Below, in pieces: positions 34,128 through 43,026 of a stretch of 64,000 nt of DNA; positions within the stretch are counted from its first letter, which is position 1, and every line of letters begins with the position of its first letter. The stretch is from positions 2,232,001-2,296,000 of the forward strand of contig CBDAPL010000001.1 of assembly GCA_965198495.1 (NCBI GenBank), given 5' to 3'. A model generated the notes under the pieces. It was not told where the DNA came from and made no database searches. It worked only from the letters and a program-made list of their open reading frames with translations. Source of the stretch: RH-AL1 sp965198495. Its GTDB lineage: Bacteria; Pseudomonadota; Alphaproteobacteria; Rhizobiales; Beijerinckiaceae. The position numbers and the translations under genes were made by a program.

Positions 34128-34889
34128 TCATACGCTTTTCAGGATAGGGCAAGCGTCCACCGTCGGCCCGAAGATCGGCGCGAAGGCCGCGCGCAGGACC
34201 GTGTCGACCTCTTCCATCGTCACCAGATGGCCGAGATCGGCGAGGCTGGTGACGCCCAGATGCGCTTCGGCGATCCCGCATGGCGCGATCGACGCGTAGT
34301 GGGTGAGATCCGGCTCGACGTTGAGCGAGATCCCGTGGAACGTCACCCAGCGACGCACCCTGATGCCGATGGCGGCGATCTTGTCCTCGGCGCGTGCGCC
34401 ATCAAGCCCCGGCGGCTTGTCGCGACGCGAGACCCAGACGCCGACGCGGTCCTCGCGACGCTCGCCGCGAAGGGCGAAAGCCGCGAGCGTGTCGATGATC
34501 CAGCGCTCCAGCGCGGCGACGAAGGCCCGTACGTCCTGGCGCCGCTTCGCGAGATCGAGCATCACGTAGGCCACACGCTGGCCGGGGCCGTGATAGGTCA
34601 CCTGGCCGCCGCGCCCGGTCTTGTGCATCGGCAAGCGGGAGCGCGCCGCGTCGATGTCGCCGCTCGACGTGCCCGCGGTGTAGAGCGGCGGATGCTCGAC
34701 GAGCCAGATCCGCTCCGCCGCGTCGCCGCGCGCGATCGCCTCGGCCAGCCGCTCCATCGTGTCCACCGCCTCGGGGTAGTCGATCAAGCTTGTGGCGAGG
34801 CACCATTCCACAGCCGCTCCGTCAGCGCGGAACATCGGCTGGGCCGGCGTCGAGGCCAGCCGCTTCGGCTCCGACCGGACCGGGATCAC
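34128..34889 (-). CDS. lipB: Octanoyl-[acyl-carrier-protein]:protein N-octanoyltransferase LipB
   Basis: 253 residues transferring octanoate from ACP to lipoyl domains. The signature RGGQVTYHGPGQ (93-104), catalytic K170 in AEDKIAAIGIRV, and C204 in IAPCGI are all present. WVTFHGISLNV is also typical. The start overlaps the stop of the upstream nitronate monooxygenase gene by 4 nt, indicating translational coupling. An N-terminal stretch of about 25 residues precedes family homology, so an internal start is possible. It converges on the AsmA-like gene with a 13-nt gap. Confidence 0.95.
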   Translation of the reverse strand: MIPVRSEPKRLASTPAQPMFRADGAAVEWCLATSLIDYPEAVDTMERLAEAIARGDAAERIWLVEHPPLYTAGTSSGDIDAARSRLPMHKTGRGGQVTYHGPGQRVAYVMLDLAKRRQDVRAFVAALERWIIDTLAAFALRGERREDRVGVWVSRRDKPPGLDGARAEDKIAAIGIRVRRWVTFHGISLNVEPDLTHYASIAPCGIAEAHLGVTSLADLGHLVTMEEVDTVLRAAFAPIFGPTVDACPILKSV

Positions 34890-35956
34890 GCGAGGATCGC
34901 TTTCGCCTCGTCCCAGAGCACTTGGACCAGTTCGGCCGCCGGCATCGCCTTGGCAAGCGCCGCCGACTGGCCGGCCCAGGCCTGCATGCGGCCGATGTCG
35001 CCCACCTTGCCGGCCTCCGCCCGCATCGCGGCGGTGAGGCCGCGCTGGACGGGGTAGGGCGCCGGCGCCGGCGCGTCAGGCGCGGCGGCAGCCGCCGCGT
35101 AAGCCGTGGCGACGCTGCGTCCGGCGCGGCCGGAGAACGCGCGGGTCAGCATCGTGTCTTCCGGCGCGGTCGCGCCAATGGCGTCGGCCCAGGCCTGGTT
35201 GAGTTTGGCCTCGGGGCAGCGCAGGAACCCGGTGCCGATCTGCACGGCGCTCGCGCCAAGCGCCAGGGCGGCAACGATGCCGCGCCCGTCGGCGATGCCG
35301 CCGGTCGCGACCACCGGCACATCGACGGCATCGACGATCGCCGGCAGCAGCGCGAGCAGGCCGACCGCCCGTCGCTCGGCCTCGGCCGCCTGGAAGGCGC
35401 CGCGATGGCCGCCGGCCTCGGCGCCCTGCGCGACGATGACGTCGGCGCCGGAGCGCGCCGCCTCGCGCGCCTCCGCGACGCTGGTGACGGTGGCGAACCA
35501 GGATACGCCGCGCGCCTTCAGCCTCTCGACGAAAGAGGGCGGGAAGACACCCATGATCGACGAGACGACCGGCGCTCCCGCGGCGAGCAGCGCCTCGCAT
35601 TGCGCGGAAAAATTCGGCGGCGTCGCGTCAGCCGCCTCGGGTGGCACGCTCGGGCCCCAGTCGGCAAGGAAAGCGCGCACGCGCGCCTCGTGGTCCAGGT
35701 CGCGCGCCGGCGCCGGATCCGGGATCCAGAGATTGAGCTGGAACGCGCCGTTGCCGCCGGCGCGCACCTCGCGCGCCCAGGCGGCAATCTCCTCCGGCGT
35801 CCATAGCAGCGCGCCGCCGGCACCCATGCCGCCGGCTTCGACGACAGCGACCGAGAGCGAGGCCGGGCAGGCGCCGGCCATCGGCGCGAGCAGGATAGGT
35901 ACGCGCAGGCCGAAGCGGCGGCAAAACGATTCGGCCCGGTCGAGCATAGGATTCAT
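34886..35956 (-). CDS. Nitronate monooxygenase (2-nitropropane dioxygenase-like)
   Basis: A 356-residue FMN-dependent TIM-barrel protein. Near the N-terminus is PILLAPMAGACPASLSVAVV, and the FMN phosphate-binding part is seen at ADVIVAQGAEAGGHRG and VPVVATGGIADGRGIVAALALGASAVQIGT-like sequence (read around 35230-35330). It would oxidise alkyl nitronates such as propionate-3-nitronate, or a related substrate. It overlaps lipB by 4 nt. The glycine and alanine content and codon use match its neighbours. Confidence 0.9.
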   Translation of the reverse strand: MNPMLDRAESFCRRFGLRVPILLAPMAGACPASLSVAVVEAGGMGAGGALLWTPEEIAAWAREVRAGGNGAFQLNLWIPDPAPARDLDHEARVRAFLADWGPSVPPEAADATPPNFSAQCEALLAAGAPVVSSIMGVFPPSFVERLKARGVSWFATVTSVAEAREAARSGADVIVAQGAEAGGHRGAFQAAEAERRAVGLLALLPAIVDAVDVPVVATGGIADGRGIVAALALGASAVQIGTGFLRCPEAKLNQAWADAIGATAPEDTMLTRAFSGRAGRSVATAYAAAAAAPDAPAPAPYPVQRGLTAAMRAEAGKVGDIGRMQAWAGQSAALAKAMPAAELVQVLWDEAKAILA

Positions 35957-36086
35957 GGCGAAACTCCCCTATCCGGTATCCCGCGCTCGCCGGCACATTT
36001 CAATCGGTTCGCGACAAGCGTGCTTGTCACCATCGGGGTGATTTGTTAGACGGACCAGCGCTCGCGGCACGATTGTGACGCGCCGC

Positions 36087-36171
36087 GCGGCCATGGCGGA
36101 ACTGGTAGACGCGCTACCTTGAGGTGGTAGTCCTGAAAGGGGTGGAGGTTCGAGTCCTCTTGGCCGCACCA
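36087..36171 (+). tRNA. tRNA-Leu (GAG)
   Basis: An 85-nt class II tRNA. The acceptor GCGGCCA pairs with TGGCCGC, and the anticodon stem CTACC/GGTAG encloses the loop TTGAGGT, giving anticodon GAG. A long variable arm and GGTTCGAGTCC T arm follow, and CCA is encoded. The 3' half overlaps, antisense, the last codons of the polysaccharide deacetylase reading frame. Confidence 0.98.
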
Positions 36172-37178
36172 AGCCTCCGGTGCTTGGACGCGACATTTTC
36201 CGTCCGTGCCGTCCTGAAGTTTACGCGCGCGAAACCGTGCCCCTCGCGCCTCCGCTCTTCCCGATTTGTGAAGGCGAGGCCGGCGGGGCCGCCTTGTGCC
36301 TCCCTGGCGAACACCTGGGCGATGATGCGGTCCGTCTCCGACGTCCAACCTGGCGGTGCGGGGATCGTCTCGGCCGCGCCGGGACCGGGCACGATATGCA
36401 CCACGCGGTAGCCGCCGGCCTTCAGCGCGCGCAGGAACGACGGCATCATACGAGCCGTCGATGAGCGCGTGTCGTGCAGCAGGATGATGCCGCGGTGCGT
36501 CTTGTCGAGCTGGCGCATCAGGTAGTCCTGCTCGGCTTGCGGCGTCAGCATGAGCCAGTCGAGCGCCCAAAGGTCGGCGCCGAAGACGCCGATGTCGCGC
36601 TTGGCCAACCAGGCATTGAGCACCGGCGTGTCGGCGAAGCCGGGAAAGCGGAAGAACGGCACGCGCGGCGCGTCGCCGGCCACGCCGTAGGCGGCGAGAT
36701 CGTCGGCCTTGAAGCCTCGAACAACATCAGCTTCCGCGGCCTCCGCGCCCATGCGCCGCAGCGTGCGCGCCGGATGCGAATAGGTGTGGTGGCCAAGCGT
36801 ATGGCCTTCCGCCAGTTCGCGCCGCACCAGCGCCGGCTGGGCCTCGGCCATGCGGCCGACGATGAAGAAGCTCGCCTTGACGCATTCGTGCGCCAAGGCT
36901 TCGAGCACGGCCGGCGTCGTGGCGCCCGGTCCATCGTCGAAGGTCAGGACCACTTCGTGATCGGCAAGCGGCAGCGTGCGCGGATAGGACTTTTCGCCGA
37001 CTTCGAGTCCGCCCTTGGTGCCGACGGCGAGCGTTCGGCTGGTGCCGAGCGCGTCCGCGCCGCAGGCTTTCGGGACGGGTGCCGACCCGGCGCTCGCCCC
37101 GAGCGCTGGGTCCGCGTGCGCGAGGCCCGCTGATAAGGCGAGTACAGCCAGAGAGCCGACGAGTTTCGAGATGAGCAA
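36114..37178 (-). CDS. Polysaccharide deacetylase (NodB domain), reading into tRNA-Leu
   Basis: A 354-residue product with a signal peptide (1-22) and a NodB domain at about 70-300. VVLTFDDGPG has D81 and D82, and GHHTYSHPA (H131, H135) supplies the metal-binding His residues. Such enzymes remove acetyl groups from chitin-like polymers or peptidoglycan in the periplasm. The frame continues about 40 residues past the domain and ends at 36114, inside the opposite-strand tRNA-Leu gene. The last 18 or so residues are therefore antisense tRNA sequence. The original C-terminus may have been lost, or the tail may be tolerated. Confidence 0.88.
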   Translation of the reverse strand: MLISKLVGSLAVLALSAGLAHADPALGASAGSAPVPKACGADALGTSRTLAVGTKGGLEVGEKSYPRTLPLADHEVVLTFDDGPGATTPAVLEALAHECVKASFFIVGRMAEAQPALVRRELAEGHTLGHHTYSHPARTLRRMGAEAAEADVVRGFKADDLAAYGVAGDAPRVPFFRFPGFADTPVLNAWLAKRDIGVFGADLWALDWLMLTPQAEQDYLMRQLDKTHRGIILLHDTRSSTARMMPSFLRALKAGGYRVVHIVPGPGAAETIPAPPGWTSETDRIIAQVFAREAQGGPAGLAFTNREERRREGHGFARVNFRTARTENVASKHRRLGAAKRTRTSTPFRTTTSR

Positions 37179-37246
37179 GCGGGACTAGCCTTGGCTTTGA
37201 CCCACCCGTAAGACCGACCGAGCAGGGGCACGAGCCGGGACCAGGG

Positions 37247-38650
37247 ATGAGCGACGTCGAAGATGCCCCGACGCCCGCAACCTCGCACGACAACGAGGGC
37301 GAGCTTAAGCCCGATTTCGTCGACGCCGTCGAGATCGCCATCGAAGCGCGCGACCACGCGGCTCTGCGGCGGCTCGTCGGCGACATGCACGAGGCCGATC
37401 TCGGCGGCCTCATCGAGAGGCTCGAGCCGGCGGCGCGTGCCGCGCTCATCGCGATCCTCGGGCGCGACTTCGATTTCAACGCGCTCACCGAGATCGACGA
37501 GACCATCCGCGACGAGATCATCGAGGATCTGCCGAACGCCGCCGTCGCGCTCTACGTCCAGGACCTGGAGAGCGACGACGCCGTCGCGCTGCTCGAAGAT
37601 CTCGACGAGGAGGATCGCGACGAGATCCTCGAGGCGCTGCCGGCGATCGACCGCGCCGCTCTGAAGCGCTCGCTCGACTGCCCCGAAGATACGGCCGGCC
37701 GGCTGATGCAGACGACCGTCGTCACCGTGCCGCCGTTCTGGTCGGCGCGCCAGGCGATCGACTACTTGCGCGACGCCGACGCCGACGAACTGCCGGACCA
37801 ATTCTACGAGGTGTTCGTCGTCGATCCCGGTCACCGGCTTCTCGGCAACGTCTTCCTGGACGCGTTGATGCGCGCCAAGCCTGACGCCAGCCTGCGCGAC
37901 ACGATGCGCACCGATCGCCGCCGCGTCCGCGTGACCGACGAGGCGGAAGACATCGCCGATCTGTTCGAGCGCTACAATCTCGTCTCGGCGCCGGTCGTCG
38001 ACGAGGCCGAGCGGCTCGTCGGCGTCATCACCGTCGACGACGTCGTCGACGTGATCCGCGAGGAGGCCGATCAGGAGATCAAGGCGTTGGGCGGCGTGTC
38101 CGCCGACGAGACGCTGTCGGATCGCGTCTGGTCGATCGCGCGTGGCCGCTTCCTGTGGCTGTTCGTCAATCTCATCACCGCCTTCGTCGCGTCCTTCGTG
38201 CTCGACTCGTTCGACAAGCAGCTGCAGAAGATGGTGGCCCTGGCCGTGCTGGCGCCGATTGTCGCCAGCCAGGGCGGCAACGGTGCCACGCAGACGATGA
38301 CGGTGGTGATCCGCGCGCTGGCGACCCGCGAGCTGTCGCGCCTCAACGCGGCGCGGGTGATCGGCCGCGAGCTGCTGGTCGGCGCGCTGAACGGGGTCGC
38401 CTTCGGTGTCATCACCGGCATCGGCGCGACCCTCTGGTTCCATGAAAGCGGGCTCGGATTCGTCATCGCCGGCGCGATGCTGACGAACCTCGTCGCCGGC
38501 GCGCTGGGCGGCATTCTCGTGCCGCTCGTGCTCGAATATTTCGAGATAGACCCAGCGGTGTCCTCCTCCGCCTTCGTCACGACGGTCACCGACGTCGTCG
38601 GCTACTCTTCGTTCCTCGGTTTCGCGACCCTATGGTTCAAACTCGGGTGA
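37247..38650 (+). CDS. mgtE: Magnesium transporter MgtE
   Basis: 467 residues. An acidic cytoplasmic N domain (about 20-140, superhelical, with DDAVALLEDLDEEDRDEIL) comes first. Two CBS domains follow (about 145-285; NLVSAPVVDEAERLVGVI). A C-terminal membrane domain of five helices (300-467) contains ASQGGNGATQTMTVVIRALA, the pore segment. MgtE is a homodimeric Mg2+ channel gated by cytosolic Mg2+. It is divergent from the polysaccharide deacetylase with a 68-nt gap. No M-box or ykoK riboswitch was recognised in that space. Confidence 0.95.
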   Translation: MSDVEDAPTPATSHDNEGELKPDFVDAVEIAIEARDHAALRRLVGDMHEADLGGLIERLEPAARAALIAILGRDFDFNALTEIDETIRDEIIEDLPNAAVALYVQDLESDDAVALLEDLDEEDRDEILEALPAIDRAALKRSLDCPEDTAGRLMQTTVVTVPPFWSARQAIDYLRDADADELPDQFYEVFVVDPGHRLLGNVFLDALMRAKPDASLRDTMRTDRRRVRVTDEAEDIADLFERYNLVSAPVVDEAERLVGVITVDDVVDVIREEADQEIKALGGVSADETLSDRVWSIARGRFLWLFVNLITAFVASFVLDSFDKQLQKMVALAVLAPIVASQGGNGATQTMTVVIRALATRELSRLNAARVIGRELLVGALNGVAFGVITGIGATLWFHESGLGFVIAGAMLTNLVAGALGGILVPLVLEYFEIDPAVSSSAFVTTVTDVVGYSSFLGFATLWFKLG

Positions 38651-38657
38651 AGACACC

Positions 38658-39089
38658 ATGATGAAAGCGTCCGACGTCATCGCGCGACTCGAGCTGAAGC
38701 CGCACCCGGAAGGCGGCTGGTACCGGGAGACGTTCCGCGACGCGCGGCTGATCGACGGCCGCGCCGCCTCGACGGCGATCTACTACCTGCTCGATGTCGG
38801 CGAGGTGTCGGAATGGCACCGGATCGATGCGGTCGAGACCTGGCACTGGCATGCCGGCGCCCCGATGGTCATCACGATGTCGCCCAACGGCCACGACGCC
38901 TCCGCCCACCACCTGGGTTCCGACCTGGCCACGGGCCAGCGCCCGCAGCTTGTCGTGCCCGCCGGCCATTGGCAGACCGCGACGAGCCTCGGCGCCTGGA
39001 CACTCGTCGGCTGCACCGTCGCGCCGGGTTTCATGTTCGAGACCTTCGAGGTGGCGCCGCCCGGCTGGCGGCCGATGCCGAGAGGGTGA
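38658..39089 (+). CDS. Cupin, DUF985 family
   Basis: A 143-residue single-domain cupin. The start LELKPHPEGGWYRETFRD and the core WHRIDAVETWHWHAGAP are characteristic of DUF985, in which conserved His residues bind a metal. VPAGHWQTA and the C-terminal GCTVAPGFMFETFEVA complete the family pattern. The reaction is not established. It starts 7 nt after mgtE and is probably co-transcribed with it. Confidence 0.9.
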   Translation: MMKASDVIARLELKPHPEGGWYRETFRDARLIDGRAASTAIYYLLDVGEVSEWHRIDAVETWHWHAGAPMVITMSPNGHDASAHHLGSDLATGQRPQLVVPAGHWQTATSLGAWTLVGCTVAPGFMFETFEVAPPGWRPMPRG

Positions 39090-39200
39090 CGCTTTCCTCC
39101 ATCAGATCGTATGCTTCGCGCAGCCTGCGATAGCGGTCGCGTCTTACGCAAGGCACGTTCGCGCGAAAATCATGACGATGTGGCAGGTGAAAGAACATCG

Positions 39201-39869
39201 ATGATGAAGATCTACGATTGGCCGACCGGCCCCTATCCGACTCGCGTCCGGATTGCCTTGGCCGAGAAGAATCTGCGGTCGCGGGTCCAGTTCGTGTCGG
39301 TCGATCTCTGGAAGGGCGAGCACAAGAGGCCCGAGTTCCTGGTGAAGAACTACTCAGGCACCCTGCCGGTGCTCGAACTCGACGACGGCACCTTCATCGC
39401 CGAATGCACGGCGATCACCGAATACCTCGACGCGCTCGACGGCGCTCCGACGCTGACGGGCGGGACACCTCGCGATAGAGGCTTGATCCACATGATGAAC
39501 AAACGCGCCGAGCTGGAGCTGCTCGACGCCATCAGTGTCTATTTTCATCACGCCACGCCGGGCCTTGGACCCGAGGTGGAGCGCTATCAAAACGCCGAGT
39601 GGGGGTTCCACCAGCGCGAGAAAGCCTCGCGTGGCATGAGATACTTCGATGGCGTCTTGCAGAGACAATCTTTCGTTGCCGTCGAGGCGTTCTCGATGGC
39701 CGACATCACGGTCATCGCCGGACTGGTCTTTGCGGAGCTTTTGAAGTTGCGAGTGCCCGCGGAGTGCGAGACGCTTCAGGAATGGTACGCAAGGATGCGG
39801 GAGCGTCCTAGCGTCAAGAACCGAGTGACGATGTCGGAGCCAGCCGGCGCTTCTTCCAGTAAGAAGTAG
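39201..39869 (+). CDS. Glutathione S-transferase family protein
   Basis: 222 residues with a thioredoxin-fold N domain (KIYDWPTGPYPTRVRIALAE at the start, SGTLPVLELDDGTFIAECTA for glutathione binding) and a helical C domain (about 90-215). The ATG at 39201 is chosen because AGGTGA lies about 11 nt upstream and the thioredoxin fold begins at once. A role in detoxification by glutathione conjugation is likely; the substrate is unknown. It follows the cupin gene by 111 nt on the same strand. Confidence 0.88.
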   Translation: MMKIYDWPTGPYPTRVRIALAEKNLRSRVQFVSVDLWKGEHKRPEFLVKNYSGTLPVLELDDGTFIAECTAITEYLDALDGAPTLTGGTPRDRGLIHMMNKRAELELLDAISVYFHHATPGLGPEVERYQNAEWGFHQREKASRGMRYFDGVLQRQSFVAVEAFSMADITVIAGLVFAELLKLRVPAECETLQEWYARMRERPSVKNRVTMSEPAGASSSKK

Positions 39870-39910
39870 AAGGGCTCGATTTCAGCCAGATCCGGTGCTC
39901 CGTCGTTGGT

Positions 39911-40381
39911 TTAGCCACGCCCCCGATAGGGCGCCACGCCCTGATCCGGCACCCAAAGCCCATCGGGCGCCGCGCCGGTCTGCCAGAACACGTCGATCGG
40001 GATGCCGCCGCGCGGATACCAGTAGCCGCCGATCCTCAGCCAGCGCGGGCCGAGCAGGGCGACGAGATCCTTGCCGATGCGGATCGTGCAATCCTCGTGG
40101 AAGGCGCCGTGGTTGCGGTACGAGCCGAGGTAGAGCTTCAGCGATTTCGATTCGACGAGCCATTCGCCCGGAAGGTAATCGATGACGATCTGGGCGAAGT
40201 CCGGCTGACCGGTGACCGGGCACAGCGAGGTGAACTCCGGCGCGGTGAAACGCGCGAGATACGCGGTGTCGGGATGCGGGTTTGCCACGCGTTCGAGCTC
40301 GGCCTCCTCGGGCGAGGCGGGGAGCGCGGCATGGCGGCCGAGCACGCCGCCGGCGAGCTTGGGATCGTAGGTGTCTGACAT
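39911..40381 (-). CDS. queF: NADPH-dependent 7-cyano-7-deazaguanine reductase QueF
   Basis: A 156-residue unimodular QueF that reduces preQ0 to preQ1 in queuosine synthesis. The nucleophile C54 lies in TSLCPVTGQPDF with D61 close by, and the NADPH-binding motif ESKSLKLY is at 77-84. HEDCTIRIGKDL supplies further tunnel-fold residues. The ATG at 40381 (MSDTYDPKLAGG) is chosen from family homology; upstream in-frame codons are unrelated. No other que genes lie in the window. Confidence 0.95.
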   Translation of the reverse strand: MSDTYDPKLAGGVLGRHAALPASPEEAELERVANPHPDTAYLARFTAPEFTSLCPVTGQPDFAQIVIDYLPGEWLVESKSLKLYLGSYRNHGAFHEDCTIRIGKDLVALLGPRWLRIGGYWYPRGGIPIDVFWQTGAAPDGLWVPDQGVAPYRGRG

Positions 40382-40428
40382 GCCATGGTATTTGTCACGC
40401 GGTCGCCGCGCCGACAAGTAAGAGGACC

Positions 40429-41214
40429 TTAGCGAAGGCCGATCTCCTGCGGTGTCGCGCCGGACCGCCACTTGCGCTGCAGATGCGCCTGGATGTCCGC
40501 GATGCGCGCCCGGCGCACGGCCCAGAAGTCTTGGCTCGACAGGCGCGAGCCCGGCAGCGGCGCGGCAAAGACCGGCACATCGATGTGTGCCGCGACGATC
40601 GGGGAGGGCGCGGTGTCGTCGAACCCCTTTGACGATTGCTCCAGCAGGGCGCGGCAATCGTCCGCGTCCATCGCCGTCAGCGCGGGATCGCCGAACGCGT
40701 GCGTGCGGTTCTTCGTGAAGGCGTCGCAAGGCTGGCGATCGCTCCTCCTCCAGACCGACGCGATATAGGCTGCCTTGGCGTTGACGTTGGCATCGGTGTC
40801 GGCGCGCCGCCAGCGGTCGGCGAAGACATTGTCCATCGACGCGGTTCCCGCCGAGATCGTCATGCCGATCAAGGCGTCCGCTCCCTCGAGGCGCGTCGGA
40901 TCGTAGATCGGCTCGATGCGCAGGATGGCGTCCTGCAGCTCCGGCGTGATGTCGACCGCCTTCTCCTCCGCGCTCGGCTTGCGGTCGAGCAGCGGCAGGC
41001 TCCACATGGGCTGGCTGGGCGTCACGCTCGCCGGCGCGGGTCGCGGCACCGACGCGGGCGTGATCGTCAGGGTGCCGATCACGTAACGCTGCGGCGTGAA
41101 GATCGTCGGCAGGATCGGCTTCGCGCCGGATATGGGCGAGCGCCAATCGGCTCGGGCCTGCACCCCAAGCACGAGCAACGGCGCCAGCGCGCCTATGATT
41201 ACAAGCCTCGACAT
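40429..41214 (-). CDS. Secreted protein of unknown function
   Basis: 261 residues with a signal peptide (MSRLVIIGALAPLLVLGVQA, cleaved near ARA). I do not recognise a domain. The mature part contains two Cys in different segments (QPCDAFTKN and DDCRALLEQ) that could form one disulfide, the phrase RIEPIYDPTRLEGADALIGM, and a C-terminal basic helix (RRARIADIQAHLQRKWRSG). It lies 47 nt upstream of queF on the same strand and is divergent from enolase by about 225 nt. Coding is supported by the signal peptide and GC-rich third positions. Confidence 0.7.
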   Translation of the reverse strand: MSRLVIIGALAPLLVLGVQARADWRSPISGAKPILPTIFTPQRYVIGTLTITPASVPRPAPASVTPSQPMWSLPLLDRKPSAEEKAVDITPELQDAILRIEPIYDPTRLEGADALIGMTISAGTASMDNVFADRWRRADTDANVNAKAAYIASVWRRSDRQPCDAFTKNRTHAFGDPALTAMDADDCRALLEQSSKGFDDTAPSPIVAAHIDVPVFAAPLPGSRLSSQDFWAVRRARIADIQAHLQRKWRSGATPQEIGLR

Positions 41215-41439
41215 CGACGAAATCGGTCCTATCACGCGAGCCCTAACGAGGCATCTCGGCGCAACGGAGGCAACCGTCGCTCTGGCGCGTGGCGCGATCA
41301 GCGCTTTTTCGCAAGCGTGGCAAAATAATTGCGGGTCCCGTTTGGCCGACGACGCTTTCGCCGCGCCCACCTTCGGCGTAAACGGCGCATGCAAGCGCGA
41401 AGACACTCGGCGCAACGCAGACGCCCGAAAGGATATCTC

Positions 41440-42723
41440 ATGACGGCCATCGTCGACATCGTCGCTCGCGAAATACTCGACAGCCGGGGCAATCCGACGA
41501 TCGAGGTCGACGTGAGACTCGAGGATGGCTCGATGGGCCGCGCCGCCGTGCCGTCGGGCGCCTCGACCGGCGCGCACGAGGCGGTCGAACTGCGCGACGG
41601 CGACAAGCGCCGTTTCGGCGGCAAGGGTGTGCAGAAGGCCTGCGAGAGCGTGAACCGCGATATCTTTGATGCCATCGGCGGCTTCGACGCGGAAGACCAG
41701 ATCCATATCGACGAGACGATGATCGCGCTCGACGGCACGCCCAACAAGGCAAAGCTCGGCGCCAACGCCATTCTCGGCGTCTCGCTCGCCTGCGCCAAGG
41801 CCGCCGCCGACGTCGTCGGCCTGCCGCTCTACCGCTATGTCGGCGGCACCCAGGCGCGCACGCTGCCGGTGCCGATGATGAACATCATCAACGGCGGCGC
41901 CCACGCCGACAATCCGATCGACTTTCAGGAATTCATGATCATGCCGATCGGCGCCGATTCCATAGCCGACGCGGTGCGATACGGCGCCGAAGTGTTCCAC
42001 GCGCTGAAGAGCGCGCTGAAGAAGGGCGGTCACAACACCAACGTCGGCGACGAGGGCGGCTTCGCGCCAAACCTTCCGTCCGCCGAGGCGGCGCTCGACT
42101 TCTGCGTCAAGGCGATCGAGTCGGCCGGCTTCAAGCCCGGCGAGGACATCGGCCTCGCGCTCGATTGCGCGGTGACCGACTGGTTCAAGGACGGTACCTA
42201 TCACTACGAGGGCGAAGGCACGACGCGTTCGATCGAGCAGCAGGTGGACTATATCGAGAAGCTTGTCGGCGCCTATCCGATCGTCTCGGTGGAGGACGGC
42301 ATGGCCGAGGACGATTGGGACGGTTGGAAACTGCTGACCGATCGCCTCGGCGGCAAGCTGCAGATCGTCGGCGACGACCTATTCGTCACCAACACCGAAC
42401 GCCTGCACAAGGGCATCAAGATGGGTGTCGCCAACTCGATCCTCATCAAGGTGAACCAGATCGGGACTTTGACCGAGACGCTGGCCGCGGTCGAGATGGG
42501 CCATCGCGCCGGCTACACGGCGGTGATGTCCCACCGTTCCGGCGAGACGGAGGACGCGACGATCGCCGATCTCGCGGTGGCGACGAACTGCGGGCAGATC
42601 AAGACCGGCTCGCTGTCGCGCTCCGATCGCATCGCCAAGTACAACCAGCTGATCCGCATCGAGGAGGAGCTCGGCACGCAGGCGCTCTACGCCGGCTTCG
42701 GCGCGCTCAAGGCGCGCTCCTGA
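41440..42723 (+). CDS. eno: Enolase
   Basis: A 427-residue glycolytic enzyme converting 2-phosphoglycerate to phosphoenolpyruvate. Motifs include SRGNPTIEVDV near the start, GASTGAHEAVELRDGD, the metal-site segments SVEDGMAEDDWDGW and GDDLFVTN, and SHRSGETEDATIADLAV at the C-terminal signature. The ATG at 41440 has AAAGGA 7 nt upstream and starts at the conserved MTAIVDIVAREILDSRG region. It is a single-copy essential gene; RNA-degradosome roles known elsewhere cannot be inferred here. Confidence 0.97.
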   Translation: MTAIVDIVAREILDSRGNPTIEVDVRLEDGSMGRAAVPSGASTGAHEAVELRDGDKRRFGGKGVQKACESVNRDIFDAIGGFDAEDQIHIDETMIALDGTPNKAKLGANAILGVSLACAKAAADVVGLPLYRYVGGTQARTLPVPMMNIINGGAHADNPIDFQEFMIMPIGADSIADAVRYGAEVFHALKSALKKGGHNTNVGDEGGFAPNLPSAEAALDFCVKAIESAGFKPGEDIGLALDCAVTDWFKDGTYHYEGEGTTRSIEQQVDYIEKLVGAYPIVSVEDGMAEDDWDGWKLLTDRLGGKLQIVGDDLFVTNTERLHKGIKMGVANSILIKVNQIGTLTETLAAVEMGHRAGYTAVMSHRSGETEDATIADLAVATNCGQIKTGSLSRSDRIAKYNQLIRIEEELGTQALYAGFGALKARS

Positions 42724-43026
42724 GGCGAGATCGGCCGATGAAGGACTGATCCGTCGCACGAGGTCCAAGTCCGCCGCGCCTATACCAAGTCCGCCGCGTC
42801 CATACCAAGTCCGCCGCGTCTATACTACGGCAGGGTCGTTGCCGGCGTGACCTTCCGCGTGCTCCTCGTCGGCGCCGCGGTCCGCTCGACATCGGGCGTA
42901 CTGATCGTGCCGACCGGCTGATCTCGGCCTGCCACCTTACGGCGGCGCAATGTCAACGATCTCTTCCATTTGATCATGATTTGTTCTAGTCTTCCGTGGT
43001 GACCCACCCCACGGACCTACGCTGAT
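42724..43026. other. 303-nt gap between eno and radA
   Basis: The stretch holds the 20-bp tandem repeat at 42765-42824 and then an AT-richer part (42950-43000) that may contain the radA promoter. Short frames on the minus strand (for example 42825-43007) show no recognisable protein. Confidence 0.5.
42765..42824. repeat. Three tandem 20-bp repeats downstream of enolase
   Basis: Three contiguous copies at 42765-42784, 42785-42804 and 42805-42824 share CCAAGTCCGCCGCG followed by a variable CC/TC and a pyrimidine-ATA end. Differences are limited to two positions near the end of the unit. The period of 20 nt is not a multiple of three, which argues against coding. Confidence 0.93.

Noticed and set aside
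36087..36171. tRNA-Leu as the attachment site of an integrated element
   Set aside because: No integrase, no repeated tRNA 3' end and no foreign-looking composition was found on either side.
36046..36570. Minus-strand frame containing GQEDSNLHPFQDY
   Set aside because: This phrase is the well-known translation of the complement of a tRNA-Leu gene and does not represent a protein.
37179..37246. Magnesium riboswitch ahead of mgtE
   Set aside because: Only 68 nt separate mgtE from the divergent gene and no M-box or ykoK-like fold was visible.
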